Assembly: GCF_020164785.1 (NCBI RefSeq)
Contig: NZ_JAIUGX010000002.1
Span: forward strand, 62,001 to 126,000
Origin: Mesorhizobium sp. ES1-1
GTDB taxonomy: Bacteria; Pseudomonadota; Alphaproteobacteria; Rhizobiales; Rhizobiaceae
Direction of reading: 5' to 3'
DNA length: 64,000 nucleotides
Below, piece by piece: positions 54,656 through 63,981 of this stretch. Positions within the stretch are counted from its first letter, which is position 1, and each line of letters starts with the position of its first letter. The notes beneath the pieces are model-generated. The model had not been told where the DNA came from. It ran no database searches and was given only the letters and a program-made list of their open reading frames with translations. The translations under genes and the position numbers were made by a program.

Positions 54656-56641
54656 GTGACCAAACTCGGCGCTACCGTCATCCCAGAAGGCACCCGCTTC
54701 GCTGCCTGGTCCTCGTCGGCCCGACGCCTCTGGGTCTCGATCTTCGACGAGCAGGGAGCGCGCGAACTCGATCGGTTGGAACTACAGCCCGAAGGCAATG
54801 GGGTCCATGCGCTCTTCGCCTCCGGCCTTGGAACCGGGACCCGCTATGGATTTCGCGCCGATGGCGACTACGCGCCGGAGCGGGGCCAGTGGTTCGATCC
54901 CGACAAGCTGCTCACCGATCCCTATGCCATTAAGATCGACCGCCCCTACCACTACCACTGGCAATTGACTGCCAAACGGAGCGAGGGGGCTGACACCGCG
55001 CCGCTGATGCCCAAGGCAATCGTGGTCGGGCTGCCGGAGCCTGTGCCGTCTCTGGCGCCCGTCTTCCGGCCAGGAGGCCTGATCTACGAGCTCAACGTCC
55101 GCGCTTTCACCAAGCTGCATCCGGACATTCCGGAAGCGCAGCGCGGGACGATCGCGGCGCTCGCCCATCCCGCTATCATCGAGCACCTGGTGAAGCTTGG
55201 TGTTTCCGCGGTCGAACTGATGCCGGTGACGGCGTCGATCGACGAGCGGCATTTGCCGCCACTCGGACTGCGCAATGCCTGGGGCTACAATCCGGTGACG
55301 TTCATGGCGCTCGATCCGCGCCTGGCGCCAGGGGGCATCGCCGAATTGCGGGACACGGTAGAGGCGCTGCGCAAGGCCGGCATCGGCACCATCCTCGACC
55401 TCGTCTTCAACCATACCGGCGAAAGCGATTGGCTCGGGCCAACGCTGTCGCTGCGCGGCCTCGATAATCAGGTCTATTACAGCCATCGGCCCGACGGCGC
55501 GCTGGCCAATGACACCGGTACCGGCAACACGGTTGCCTGCGACCATCCGGTCGTCGCGGAAATGGTCCTCGACACGCTTCGTCATTTTGTCAGTCACGCC
55601 GGCGTCGATGGCTTCCGCTTCGATCTAGCCCCGATACTGGGGCGGGTCGATGGGATATTCAAAGCGGACGCGCCATTGTTGAGGGCAATGCGCGAGGATG
55701 CGCTGCTGGCCGACCGCGTGCTGATCGCCGAGCCTTGGGACATCGGCCATGACGGTTATCAGCTGGGCAATTTTCAGCCGCCCTTCCTCGAATGGAACGA
55801 CAAATACCGCGACGATGTCAGGCGGTTCTGGCGTGGCGATGCGGGCATGGTCGGTGCTTTGGCGACACGGCTTGCCGGCTCGTCCGATGTCTTTGGCAGG
55901 TCAGGGCAACATGCCAGCCGCACGGTCAATTTCATTGCTGCCCATGACGGCATGACGTTGGCCGATATCTTGCGTTATGAGCACAAGCACAATGAGGCCA
56001 ATGGCGAGCACAATCGCGACGGCCATGATGAAAACCTGTCATGGAACAACGGCATCGAGGGCGCTACCGATGATCCTACCATCGCGTCGGCTCGCCTGCG
56101 AGACCAGCACGCGCTGCTGGCCACGCTGTTCGCCTCGCGCGGTACCATCATGCTGACGGCCGGGGACGAGTTCGGCCGTACCCAGCAAGGCAACAACAAC
56201 GGCTATGCGCAGGACAATGACGTCACTTGGCTCGATTGGGGCGGGCGCGACCAGGTGCTGGAGCAGCACACCGCGCTTCTCGCCGCGATGCGCCGCAAGG
56301 TGCCGGCCCTGTCGCAAACGAGCTTCCTGACCGGCCGGCCACCGGCTGGTTCTGACGTGCCGGATGTGGCCTGGTTCACAGAAACAGGTGCTCCGCTCGG
56401 CGAGCAGGACTGGCAGGATCCGCGGCGGCACCGACTTGTCATGGTCATGGACGCCCAGGCACGGGGAGAGCGCTTTGCCGTCCTCATCAATGGCGATCGC
56501 CGTGCCTGCATGTTCACGCTGCCCCAGCGCGATGGCTTTTCCTGGGAACCAGCCATAGATGCCGGTCAGAACATCTCGCGGCCGGTTCCGGGACGCAAAG
56601 TCACATTCATGATCGAGCGAAACGTCGCGCACGTCAGCTGA
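54656..56641 (+). CDS. glgX: Glycogen debranching enzyme GlgX
   Basis: This GH13 protein of 661 residues has an N-terminal CBM48-type domain (RFAAWSSSARRLWVSIFDE) and the barrel motifs LDLVFNHTGESDW, VDGFRFDLAPILGR (nucleophile aspartate), LIAEPWDIGHDGY (acid/base glutamate) and NFIAAHDGMTLADIL. It hydrolyses alpha-1,6 branches of limit dextrin left by GlgP. It is the isoamylase/GlgX form, matched by the ELNVRAFTKLHPDIP segment. The start is GTG at 54656 with a weak ribosome site; no ATG lies nearby. Glucosidase gene 56656 follows after 14 bases. Confidence 0.93.
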   Translation: MTKLGATVIPEGTRFAAWSSSARRLWVSIFDEQGARELDRLELQPEGNGVHALFASGLGTGTRYGFRADGDYAPERGQWFDPDKLLTDPYAIKIDRPYHYHWQLTAKRSEGADTAPLMPKAIVVGLPEPVPSLAPVFRPGGLIYELNVRAFTKLHPDIPEAQRGTIAALAHPAIIEHLVKLGVSAVELMPVTASIDERHLPPLGLRNAWGYNPVTFMALDPRLAPGGIAELRDTVEALRKAGIGTILDLVFNHTGESDWLGPTLSLRGLDNQVYYSHRPDGALANDTGTGNTVACDHPVVAEMVLDTLRHFVSHAGVDGFRFDLAPILGRVDGIFKADAPLLRAMREDALLADRVLIAEPWDIGHDGYQLGNFQPPFLEWNDKYRDDVRRFWRGDAGMVGALATRLAGSSDVFGRSGQHASRTVNFIAAHDGMTLADILRYEHKHNEANGEHNRDGHDENLSWNNGIEGATDDPTIASARLRDQHALLATLFASRGTIMLTAGDEFGRTQQGNNNGYAQDNDVTWLDWGGRDQVLEQHTALLAAMRRKVPALSQTSFLTGRPPAGSDVPDVAWFTETGAPLGEQDWQDPRRHRLVMVMDAQARGERFAVLINGDRRACMFTLPQRDGFSWEPAIDAGQNISRPVPGRKVTFMIERNVAHVS

Positions 56642-56655
56642 AAGGAGAACCCGCC

Positions 56656-58281
56656 ATGGCGGCAAGTGAGAATACGCCGTGGTGGCGCGGTTGCGTCATT
56701 TACCAAATCTACCCGCGCTCCTTTCAGGACACGACAGGCGACGGCAGCGGCGACCTGCGCGGCGTAACGTCGAGGCTGGCGCATGTCGCCTCGCTTGGGG
56801 TCGATGCCATCTGGCTATCGCCCTTCTTCAAGTCGCCGATGGCCGACATGGGTTACGACGTATCGGATTATCGCGCGGTCGACCCGATGTTCGGCACTTT
56901 GCAGGACTTCGATGAGATGGTCGCCGAGGCACACCGGCTCGGTCTGAAGGTCATCATCGATCAGGTGCTGTCACATACATCCGAAAGCCATAACTGGTTC
57001 TTCGAAAGCCGGGCCAGCCGGACCAACCCCAAGTCGGACTGGTATGTCTGGGCCGATGCCAAACCCGATGGCAACGCCCCCAACAACTGGCTCTCCGTGT
57101 TCGGCGGACCGGCATGGGAATGGGATTCGACCCGCAAGCAATACTATCTGCATAATTTCCTTGCCTCGCAGCCCGACCTGAATTTCCACAATCTGGAGGT
57201 GCAGGACGCGCTGCTGGACACGGTCCGCTTCTGGCTGGACCGTGGCGTCGACGGCTTCCGGCTGGATACGGTCAATTACTACGTCCACGACCGATGGCTG
57301 CGCAGCAACCCGCCTTTGGCATCGAGCGTTGCCGGCACCAATACCGAGGCCAGCACATACCTTTACCAGGAACATCTGTTTGACAAGACACAGCCGGAAA
57401 ACCTGGACTTCCTCAAGCGCTTCCGCGCCATGCTCGATGAATATGACGATCGGGCCGCCGTTGGAGAGATCGGCGACGAAGGCCGCTCGCTGCAAACTTT
57501 GGCCGCCTACACAACGGGCGGCGACAAGCTGCATATGTGCTACACCTTCGATCTGCTTGGGCCGCAGTTTTCCGCTTCGCATGTGCGCGACTGCGTCGAG
57601 GCTTTCGAAACCTCCGTGGCCGATGGCTGGGTCTGCTGGGCGTTCTCCAATCACGACGTGGTGCGCCATGTCAGTCGCTGGACAACGCCGGGCGGCGATC
57701 CGGACGTGGTCGCAAGGTTCTCGATCCTGCTGTTGTGTTGCCTGCGCGGATCTATCTGCCTTTACGAGGGCGAGGAGCTGGGCCTTGAGGAGGCCGTACT
57801 GAATTATGAGGATCTGCGCGACCCAGTTGGCATCCGCTTCTGGCCGGGCCTCAAGGGGAGGGACGGTTGCCGCACGCCGATGGTCTGGCAGGCGGGCGCC
57901 CAAAATGCAGGCTTTTCGACGGGCAAGCCCTGGCTGCCGGTGCCTACGAGCCATGCAATCCGTGCCGTCGATGTCCAGAATGCCGACACCGCCTCGATTC
58001 TCGCATTCTATCGTGACGCTCTAGCTATGCGCAGGGAACATGAGGCGTTGGCGACGGGCTCGCTCCGCCTGCTCGATGCGGAGGGCGACGTGCTTGCCTT
58101 TGTGCGTGTCGGCGGCGGCGAAAACTTGCTCTGTGTCTTCAATTTTGGCACTTCGGCCGCCGATTGGCGGCTGCCCGACGACATCCGCTCGCTCACCAAG
58201 CTCCATGGCGAGGCCGATATCGTCGGTCAGACCACCCTCTCGCTGCAGGCGCTGGCCTGCTTCCTTGGACGGTTCGACTGA
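56656..58281 (+). CDS. GH13 alpha-glucosidase / oligo-1,6-glucosidase family enzyme
   Basis: The 541-residue protein has WWRGCVIYQIYPRSFQDT at the N-terminus, IDQVLSHTSESHNWF, GVDGFRLDTVNYYVHD (nucleophile aspartate), AVGEIGDEGR (acid/base glutamate) and WAFSNHDVVRHVSRW (transition-state aspartate). These place it in the GH13_23/GH13_17-like alpha-glucosidase branch, cytoplasmic since no signal is present. It could act on maltose, sucrose, isomaltose or trehalose-like sugars, or on oligosaccharides released by GlgX. AAGGAG sits eight bases before the ATG. Co-location with glgX favours a role in glucan breakdown. Confidence 0.87.
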   Translation: MAASENTPWWRGCVIYQIYPRSFQDTTGDGSGDLRGVTSRLAHVASLGVDAIWLSPFFKSPMADMGYDVSDYRAVDPMFGTLQDFDEMVAEAHRLGLKVIIDQVLSHTSESHNWFFESRASRTNPKSDWYVWADAKPDGNAPNNWLSVFGGPAWEWDSTRKQYYLHNFLASQPDLNFHNLEVQDALLDTVRFWLDRGVDGFRLDTVNYYVHDRWLRSNPPLASSVAGTNTEASTYLYQEHLFDKTQPENLDFLKRFRAMLDEYDDRAAVGEIGDEGRSLQTLAAYTTGGDKLHMCYTFDLLGPQFSASHVRDCVEAFETSVADGWVCWAFSNHDVVRHVSRWTTPGGDPDVVARFSILLLCCLRGSICLYEGEELGLEEAVLNYEDLRDPVGIRFWPGLKGRDGCRTPMVWQAGAQNAGFSTGKPWLPVPTSHAIRAVDVQNADTASILAFYRDALAMRREHEALATGSLRLLDAEGDVLAFVRVGGGENLLCVFNFGTSAADWRLPDDIRSLTKLHGEADIVGQTTLSLQALACFLGRFD

Positions 58282-58555
58282 CAGAGGATTTAGCGCCAAA
58301 TACACAGGGTACGACGTCTGCACTAATCGGCGAACAGCCGAAATGCCTCACATTGCCTGACGCCACCCCGGCACATCACGGAGAAGGCCTTACTTTGGGT
58401 GACTCAGAGAGTGTGTTGAAATAAAAATTCTCCACGTTAGTGTTTGGGCACCAGCCGCGGGAAGGGAACCGACGGCGCGCTCGAAGGACCAGACATTGGA
58501 TCCAGGGCGTCAACACTCAAGGCGCGCCGGTGGCCGCGCCGACAGGGAGAACTTC

Positions 58556-60148
58556 ATGCTGAAAAACATGCTGAAGGCGACGGTGTTCGCCACGACCATG
58601 ACTTTAGCTTCCGGCGCATTCAGTGCGCCTGCCTTCGCCGAGACAGTTTACAACAGAGGCACCGCCGCAGAGTCGGAATCGGTGGACCCACACAAGACCT
58701 CGACGGTCTATGAAGCCAACGTCTTGCGTGACTTGTTCCAGGGCCTTGTCATGCAGGATGAGAAGGCGAACCTCATTCCAGGTGCGGCCGAAAGCTGGAC
58801 GGTTTCCGACGACGGCACGGTCTATACGTTCAAGCTGCGCAAGGACGGCGTCTGGTCGGATGGCAGCCCGGTGACGGCGGACGACTTCGTCTACTCCTTT
58901 CGTCGCCTTGAGGATCCGGCGACCGGCGCCGAATACGCTTCCATGCTCTATCCCATCAAGAATGCCGAGGAAGTGAACACCAAGAAGGGCAAGCCGGAGG
59001 ACATGGGCGTCAAAGCGATCGACGCCGGAACGCTGGAAGTGACGCTCAAGGCGCCGACGCCCTATTTCCTCGAAATGCTGACGCATCAAGCGTCCTATCC
59101 GGTCAGCAAGGCGTCCATCGAGAAGCTCGGCGCCGACTGGATCAAGCCGGGCAACCTCGTCTCGAATGGCGCCTACACGTTGGCAGAATGGGTTCCCAAC
59201 GACCATATGAAGCTGGTCAAGAATCCGAAATTCTGGGAAGCCGGGACGGTCAAGTTCGACGTCGTCAACTACATCCCGACCGAAGACCGCTCCTCGGCAA
59301 TGAAGCGCTTCGAGGCAGGCGAACTGGACAGCTATGACGACCTTCCGACAGAACAGCTCGCTGACCTGAAAACCAAATTCGGCGATCAGATACGCGTCGG
59401 GCCTCAGCTCGGCACCTACTACTATGCCATCAAGACCGACAAGGCACCCTGGGACAATCCCGAACTGCGCAACGCCATTTCGATGGCGATCGATCGCGAC
59501 TTCCTGGCGGAGAAGGTCTGGCAGAACGCCATGCTGCCCGGCTACTCGATGGTGCCACCCGGCATCGAGGGCTATACGCCGGCGATGGCCAAGTTTGCCG
59601 ACATGTCTCAGATCGACCGCGAGGACGCGGCCAAGAAGGTTCTCGAGAAGCTCGGCTACACTCCCGAGAAGCCTCTGAAGATGGAAATCCGCTACAACAC
59701 CTCGGAAAATCACAAGAATACGGCGGTCGCCATCCAGGAACAATTGAAGCCGCTTGGCGTCGACGTCACGCTCCTCAATACCGACACCAAGACCCACTAT
59801 TCCTTTCTGGAGCAGAAGGGCGATTATGATTTGGCGCGCGCCGCGTGGATCGCCGACTACAAGGATCCAGAAACCTTCCTCGGCATCTCGCGCAAGGCGA
59901 GCGGCAACAATTATTCGAACTACGACAGCCCGAAATACGAGGAGGCCATGAATAAGGCCGCCGCCTCAGGCGGAAAGCCGGAAGAGCGTATGAAGGATTT
60001 GTCCGCTGCCGAACGGGTCCTCATCGACGAGGTCGGCCAGATCCCGCTCCTCTATTACAGCTACCACGACATCGTCTCTTCGAAGCTGCACGGCTTCACC
60101 GACAATGTGATGGACGTCCATCCGTCTCGCTTCATTTCCAAGGACTGA
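58556..60148 (+). CDS. oppA: Oligopeptide ABC transporter periplasmic binding protein (OppA-like)
   Basis: This extracellular solute-binding family 5 protein is 530 residues long. A Sec signal is likely cut after A28 (AFA-ET), followed by YNRGTAAESESVDPHKTS and VLRDLFQGLVMQDEKANLIPGAAESW, a standard OppA opening. Family-5 signatures recur (TPYFLEMLTHQASYPVSK, NGAYTLAEWVPND). It binds peptides in the periplasm, with E. coli OppA/MppA as relatives. GGGAG precedes the ATG at 58556 by six bases; an earlier ATG at 58496 lacks a signal peptide. The 274 bases upstream contain only a small hairpin (58327-58341) and no gene. Confidence 0.92.
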   Translation: MLKNMLKATVFATTMTLASGAFSAPAFAETVYNRGTAAESESVDPHKTSTVYEANVLRDLFQGLVMQDEKANLIPGAAESWTVSDDGTVYTFKLRKDGVWSDGSPVTADDFVYSFRRLEDPATGAEYASMLYPIKNAEEVNTKKGKPEDMGVKAIDAGTLEVTLKAPTPYFLEMLTHQASYPVSKASIEKLGADWIKPGNLVSNGAYTLAEWVPNDHMKLVKNPKFWEAGTVKFDVVNYIPTEDRSSAMKRFEAGELDSYDDLPTEQLADLKTKFGDQIRVGPQLGTYYYAIKTDKAPWDNPELRNAISMAIDRDFLAEKVWQNAMLPGYSMVPPGIEGYTPAMAKFADMSQIDREDAAKKVLEKLGYTPEKPLKMEIRYNTSENHKNTAVAIQEQLKPLGVDVTLLNTDTKTHYSFLEQKGDYDLARAAWIADYKDPETFLGISRKASGNNYSNYDSPKYEEAMNKAAASGGKPEERMKDLSAAERVLIDEVGQIPLLYYSYHDIVSSKLHGFTDNVMDVHPSRFISKD

Positions 60149-60155
60149 TCCTTGG

Positions 60156-60191
60156 CCGGACCGCAGCTCACTCGAGTGCGTGGCGGTCTGG
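60156..60191 (+). other. First oppA-oppB intercistronic hairpin
   Basis: CCGGACCGC (60156-60164) pairs with GCGGTCTGG (60183-60191), nine pairs including one G-U, around an 18-base loop that itself contains the palindrome CACTCGAGTG. It begins eight bases after the oppA stop. Lack of a U-tract argues for mRNA protection rather than simple termination. Confidence 0.6.
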
Positions 60192-60263
60192 TTTGCCGAC
60201 GCATCGGCCCGGAAGCGATATCGATTTTCCGAAAGCCGGCGCGAGCATCTGAAGGCTGGATCG

Positions 60264-60285
60264 CGATCGCCCATATGGGCGATCG
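60264..60285 (+). other. Second oppA-oppB hairpin, perfect 22-base palindrome
   Basis: CGATCGCCCAT (60264-60274) is followed at once by its exact reverse complement ATGGGCGATCG (60275-60285), allowing a nine-pair stem with a four-base loop. It lies 24 bases before oppB. A perfect DNA palindrome could also be a protein-binding site. Confidence 0.65.
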
Positions 60286-60309
60286 GACTCCGGATCAAGC
60301 GGGGCACCG

Positions 60310-61233
60310 ATGCTGCGATACGTCTTCCGGCGGCTTCTGACAGCCATCCCGACGCTGTTCGTCATCGTGACGATGGCGTTCTTCCTGATCCGCGTCGCGC
60401 CAGGAGGGCCGTTTAACCAGGAGAGGGGGCTGAGCCCGGAGATCAAGGCCAATCTCGAAGCCCAGTTCGGCCTTAACGATCCGCTGTGGCTGCAATTCGT
60501 CCACTATCTCGGCAATCTGCTGCGCGGCAATTTCGGGCCGAGCTACAACATGCCGGATTTCACCGTTACCGAGCTGTTCGCCAAGGGCCTGCCCATTTCG
60601 ATCCAGCTCGGCGCTTCGGCGCTGCTCCTGGCGCTGCTGCTGGGTAGCGTGCTCGGCACCATTGCCGCGCTCAACCAGAACAGGCTGGGCGACTATACGG
60701 TCATCGCGGTGGCGACGGCCGGAAGCACTATTCCCACCTTCGTTATCGCCCCATTGATCCAGCTTCTGTTCGGATTGAGCTGGAGGCTGCTGCCGATCGG
60801 CGGTTGGGGCGATGGCGCCCTCGTCAACAAGATTGGTCCCATCCTGACGCTGGCGCTGCCGCAGATCGCCATCGTCGCCCGCCTGATGCGCGGCTCGATG
60901 ATCGAATCTCTGCGCTCTCATCATATTCGCACGGCGCGCGCGCTTGGCCTCTCCGACTGGTCGGTCGTGGTCAAGCATGCGTTGCGCGGCGCTATCCTGC
61001 CGATCGTCTCTTTCACGGGACCGGCTGCCGCGGCCCTGCTCACCGGTTCGGTCATTGTCGAGACGATCTTCTCGATCCCGGGCGTTGGCCGTTATTTCGT
61101 CGATGCTGCGCTAAACCGCGACTACACGCTGGTCATGGGCACGGTGGTGGTGATCGCCATCTTCACCATCCTGTTCAACCTGATCGTCGATGTGATGTAC
61201 GCGGTCGTCGACCCGAGGGTGCGCTATGACTGA
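60310..61233 (+). CDS. oppB: Oligopeptide ABC transporter permease OppB
   Basis: The 307-residue membrane protein has the OppB N-terminus (MLRYVFRRLLTAIPTLFVIV), VAPGGPFNQERG and the EAA-loop RTARALGLSDWSVVVKHALRGAILP that contacts the ATPase. Six membrane helices are apparent. The length equals E. coli OppB (306). A GGGG run precedes the ATG by about five bases. It overlaps oppC by eight bases. Confidence 0.95.
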   Translation: MLRYVFRRLLTAIPTLFVIVTMAFFLIRVAPGGPFNQERGLSPEIKANLEAQFGLNDPLWLQFVHYLGNLLRGNFGPSYNMPDFTVTELFAKGLPISIQLGASALLLALLLGSVLGTIAALNQNRLGDYTVIAVATAGSTIPTFVIAPLIQLLFGLSWRLLPIGGWGDGALVNKIGPILTLALPQIAIVARLMRGSMIESLRSHHIRTARALGLSDWSVVVKHALRGAILPIVSFTGPAAAALLTGSVIVETIFSIPGVGRYFVDAALNRDYTLVMGTVVVIAIFTILFNLIVDVMYAVVDPRVRYD

Positions 61234-62347
61234 TATCGCAGCCACGGCACCCGCCATTGTTGGCCGCTCGCTCTGGGGTGACGCCTGGGCTCGGCTCAAG
61301 GCCAATCGCGCCGCCATGTTCAGCCTGTGCTACCTCGCCTTGATCGCGATGATAAGCATCGGCGGTCCATGGTTCGTGCCGCATCAATACACGACCATCT
61401 ATGCCGACTATGTGCGCATGCCGCCGAGCCTGTCGGCCTACCCCAAACCCGACATGATCCAGGGCGCACTCACCGATGCGATCAGGCGTATGCGCGTCGA
61501 TATCAAGGAGTGGCACCAGCAAGGCAGCCAGGTCTTCGTGACCGTCACTTCGACCAAGCCGATCGACGACCGCAACATCCGCTACCTCGACCGTTCCGAT
61601 GCCTTCGATAATACCAGGATCGAGAACAAATCGCCCGACGGCCTCGAAGTAACTATGAGCGCCTCGGTCAAGCAGCAATATTTCCTGTTCGGCACCGACA
61701 ACACCGGGCGCGATCTTCTGGCGCGCACGCTGATGGCCGGCCGCATCTCACTCGCCATCGGACTGCTCGCTGGCGTGGTGGCGGTCCTGATTGGTGTGCT
61801 CTACGGCGCTGCCGCGGGCTTGGCCGGCGGCAAGGTCGACGAGGTGATGATGCGCATCGTCGACGTGCTCTATTCCTTGCCCTTCATCTTTTTCGTCATC
61901 ATGCTGGTCGTGTTCTTCGGCCGTGACTTTGTGCTGATGTTCCTGGCAGTCGGAGCCGTACTTTGGCTCGACATGGCGCGCATCGTGCGCGGCCAGGCGC
62001 TATCGATCCGCCGCCAGGAATATGTCCAGGCGGCGGAGGCGATGGGGGTCGGCCAGCGTGGCATCCTGATGCGCCACGTCATCCCTAACCTGCTCGGCCC
62101 GGTGGTGATCTACATGACGCTGCTGGTGCCGCAGGTCATTATCCTGGAAAGTTTCCTGTCGTTTCTCGGGCTAGGCGTTCAGGAGCCGATGACCAGTTGG
62201 GGTGTTCTGATCTCGGTCGGCGCCAAGAACATCGGCACCGCCAACTGGCTCTTGCTTTTCCCGGCTTTTTTCCTGGTTTCGACGCTGTTTGCCCTCAACT
62301 TCGTCGGCGATGGCCTGCGCGACGCGCTCGACCCGAGAGATCGATAA
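61226..62347 (+). CDS. oppC: Oligopeptide ABC transporter permease OppC with enlarged periplasmic segment
   Basis: This 373-residue permease has an N-terminal helix, then a long hydrophilic region (about residues 50-155) before FGTDNTGRDLLARTLMAGRISLAIGLLAG, the usual start of the OppC/DppC core. The EAA loop is YVQAAEAMGVGQRGILMRHVIPNLLG. It is about 70 residues longer than E. coli OppC (302), all in the first periplasmic loop, which contains YADYVRMPPSLSAYPKP and several charged stretches. Otherwise it is a normal partner for OppB. The stop overlaps the next start (TAATG). Confidence 0.94.
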   Translation: MTDIAATAPAIVGRSLWGDAWARLKANRAAMFSLCYLALIAMISIGGPWFVPHQYTTIYADYVRMPPSLSAYPKPDMIQGALTDAIRRMRVDIKEWHQQGSQVFVTVTSTKPIDDRNIRYLDRSDAFDNTRIENKSPDGLEVTMSASVKQQYFLFGTDNTGRDLLARTLMAGRISLAIGLLAGVVAVLIGVLYGAAAGLAGGKVDEVMMRIVDVLYSLPFIFFVIMLVVFFGRDFVLMFLAVGAVLWLDMARIVRGQALSIRRQEYVQAAEAMGVGQRGILMRHVIPNLLGPVVIYMTLLVPQVIILESFLSFLGLGVQEPMTSWGVLISVGAKNIGTANWLLLFPAFFLVSTLFALNFVGDGLRDALDPRDR

Positions 62348-63981
62348 TGGCGATCGCTAAATTGGAAGCACCCGAAACGATCCTCAGCGTCAAGGACCTG
62401 CGCGTCCGCTTTCGTACGCTCGATGGCGCGGTCGAGGCGGTCAAGGGCATCAATATCCATGTCAATGCCGGAGAAACCGTTGCCGTGGTCGGCGAATCCG
62501 GCTCCGGCAAGAGCCAGACCATGATGGCCGCTATGAGCCTGCTGGCCTCGAACGGCGCGGCCACGGGCAGCGTCGACTATCGCGGCCGCAACCTTTTGAC
62601 GTTGAGCAAATCCGAGCTGAACAAGGTACGCGGCGCGAGGATCAGCATGATATTCCAGGAGCCGATGACCTCGCTCGATCCGCTCTATTCGATCGGCAAC
62701 CAGCTGATCGAACCGATCCGCCGGCATCGCGGCCTGAATGCCGCCGAGGCTCGCGAAGAGGCGCTGAAGCTGCTAAGGCTGGTGCATATTCCCGACCCCG
62801 AGCGGCGCATGAAATCCTGTCCGCACGAAATGTCGGGCGGGCAGCGCCAGCGCGTCATGATCGCCATGGCGCTCGCCAACGACCCTGATATTCTGATTGC
62901 CGACGAGCCGACGACGGCGCTCGATGTCACCATACAGGCGCAGATCCTGGCGCTTTTGGCCGAATTGCAGCGCAAGCTCGGCATGGCGATCGTCTTCATC
63001 ACGCATGATCTCGGCATCGTCCGGCGCTTCGCCGACCGGGTCTATGTCATGCGCCAGGGCGAGGTGGTCGAGGAGGGTGAGGCGGAAGCGATCTTCCTCA
63101 ATCCTCAACATGCCTATACCAAGATGCTCCTGGCCGCCGAACCGACCGGAACCAAGTCCCCGCCGCCCGCGAACGCTCCGGTCCTGCTCGAAGGCAGGAA
63201 TGTCGAAGTGACGTTCAAGATAGGCGGCGGCTTTCTCGCCGGCGAGCCGCTGATGCTGCGTGCCGTCGACCACATTTCGATCCGGCTGCAGCGCAACCAG
63301 ACTATCGGCATTGTCGGTGAATCGGGCTCAGGCAAATCGACGCTTGGCCGCGCCCTATTGCGGCTACTGCCGAGCGACGGGGTGATCCGGTTCGGTGATC
63401 GCGACATTTCGCAGGCCGACCGCCGGGCGATGCGACCGCTACGCCGCGAGATGCAGCTCGTCTTCCAGGATCCGTTCGGCTCCCTCTCTCCGCGCATGAC
63501 CGTCGGTCAGGTCGTCACCGAAGGGCTTCTGGTGCATGAGCCCCATCTGTCGGGAAACCAGCGCGATCAGCGCGCCGTCGCGGCCTTGCTGGAAGTGGGC
63601 CTCGATCCCAACGCGCGCAACCGCTACCCACACGAATTTTCCGGCGGACAGCGGCAGCGCATCGCCATCGCGCGAGCTATGATCCTGAAGCCAAAGCTCG
63701 TGGTGCTGGACGAGCCGACTTCCGCGCTTGACCGCTCGGTGCAAAAACAGATCGTCGAACTCCTGCGCAAGCTGCAGGCCGACCACGAACTGTCCTATCT
63801 CTTCATCAGTCACGACCTAAAGGTCGTCCGCGCCATGGCCGACTACATCATCGTCATGAAGCACGGCAAGATTGTCGAGGAGGGACCGACGGAAGCGATC
63901 TTCAGCAACCCAAAGCAAGCCTATACGCAGACGCTGATGGCCGCTGCGATCGACGTCACGCGCTTTCGCCTGAGCGCCTGA
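62347..63981 (+). CDS. Fused oligopeptide ABC transporter ATPases (OppD-OppF)
   Basis: The 544-residue protein contains two complete ABC domains. The first (about 15-270) has Walker A GESGSGKSQ, signature MSGGQRQRVM and Walker B ILIADEPTTALD. The second (about 285-540) has GESGSGKST, FSGGQRQRIAIARA and VVLDEPTSALD. Each ends in an oligopeptide-transporter-type C-terminal motif (NPQHAYTKMLL and NPKQAYTQTLM). It replaces separate OppD and OppF, as in many alphaproteobacteria. The first Walker A has Gln in place of the usual Ser/Thr after the lysine, as in normal OppD. The ATG overlaps the oppC stop. It ends 19 bases before the window edge. Confidence 0.95.
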   Translation: MAIAKLEAPETILSVKDLRVRFRTLDGAVEAVKGINIHVNAGETVAVVGESGSGKSQTMMAAMSLLASNGAATGSVDYRGRNLLTLSKSELNKVRGARISMIFQEPMTSLDPLYSIGNQLIEPIRRHRGLNAAEAREEALKLLRLVHIPDPERRMKSCPHEMSGGQRQRVMIAMALANDPDILIADEPTTALDVTIQAQILALLAELQRKLGMAIVFITHDLGIVRRFADRVYVMRQGEVVEEGEAEAIFLNPQHAYTKMLLAAEPTGTKSPPPANAPVLLEGRNVEVTFKIGGGFLAGEPLMLRAVDHISIRLQRNQTIGIVGESGSGKSTLGRALLRLLPSDGVIRFGDRDISQADRRAMRPLRREMQLVFQDPFGSLSPRMTVGQVVTEGLLVHEPHLSGNQRDQRAVAALLEVGLDPNARNRYPHEFSGGQRQRIAIARAMILKPKLVVLDEPTSALDRSVQKQIVELLRKLQADHELSYLFISHDLKVVRAMADYIIVMKHGKIVEEGPTEAIFSNPKQAYTQTLMAAAIDVTRFRLSA

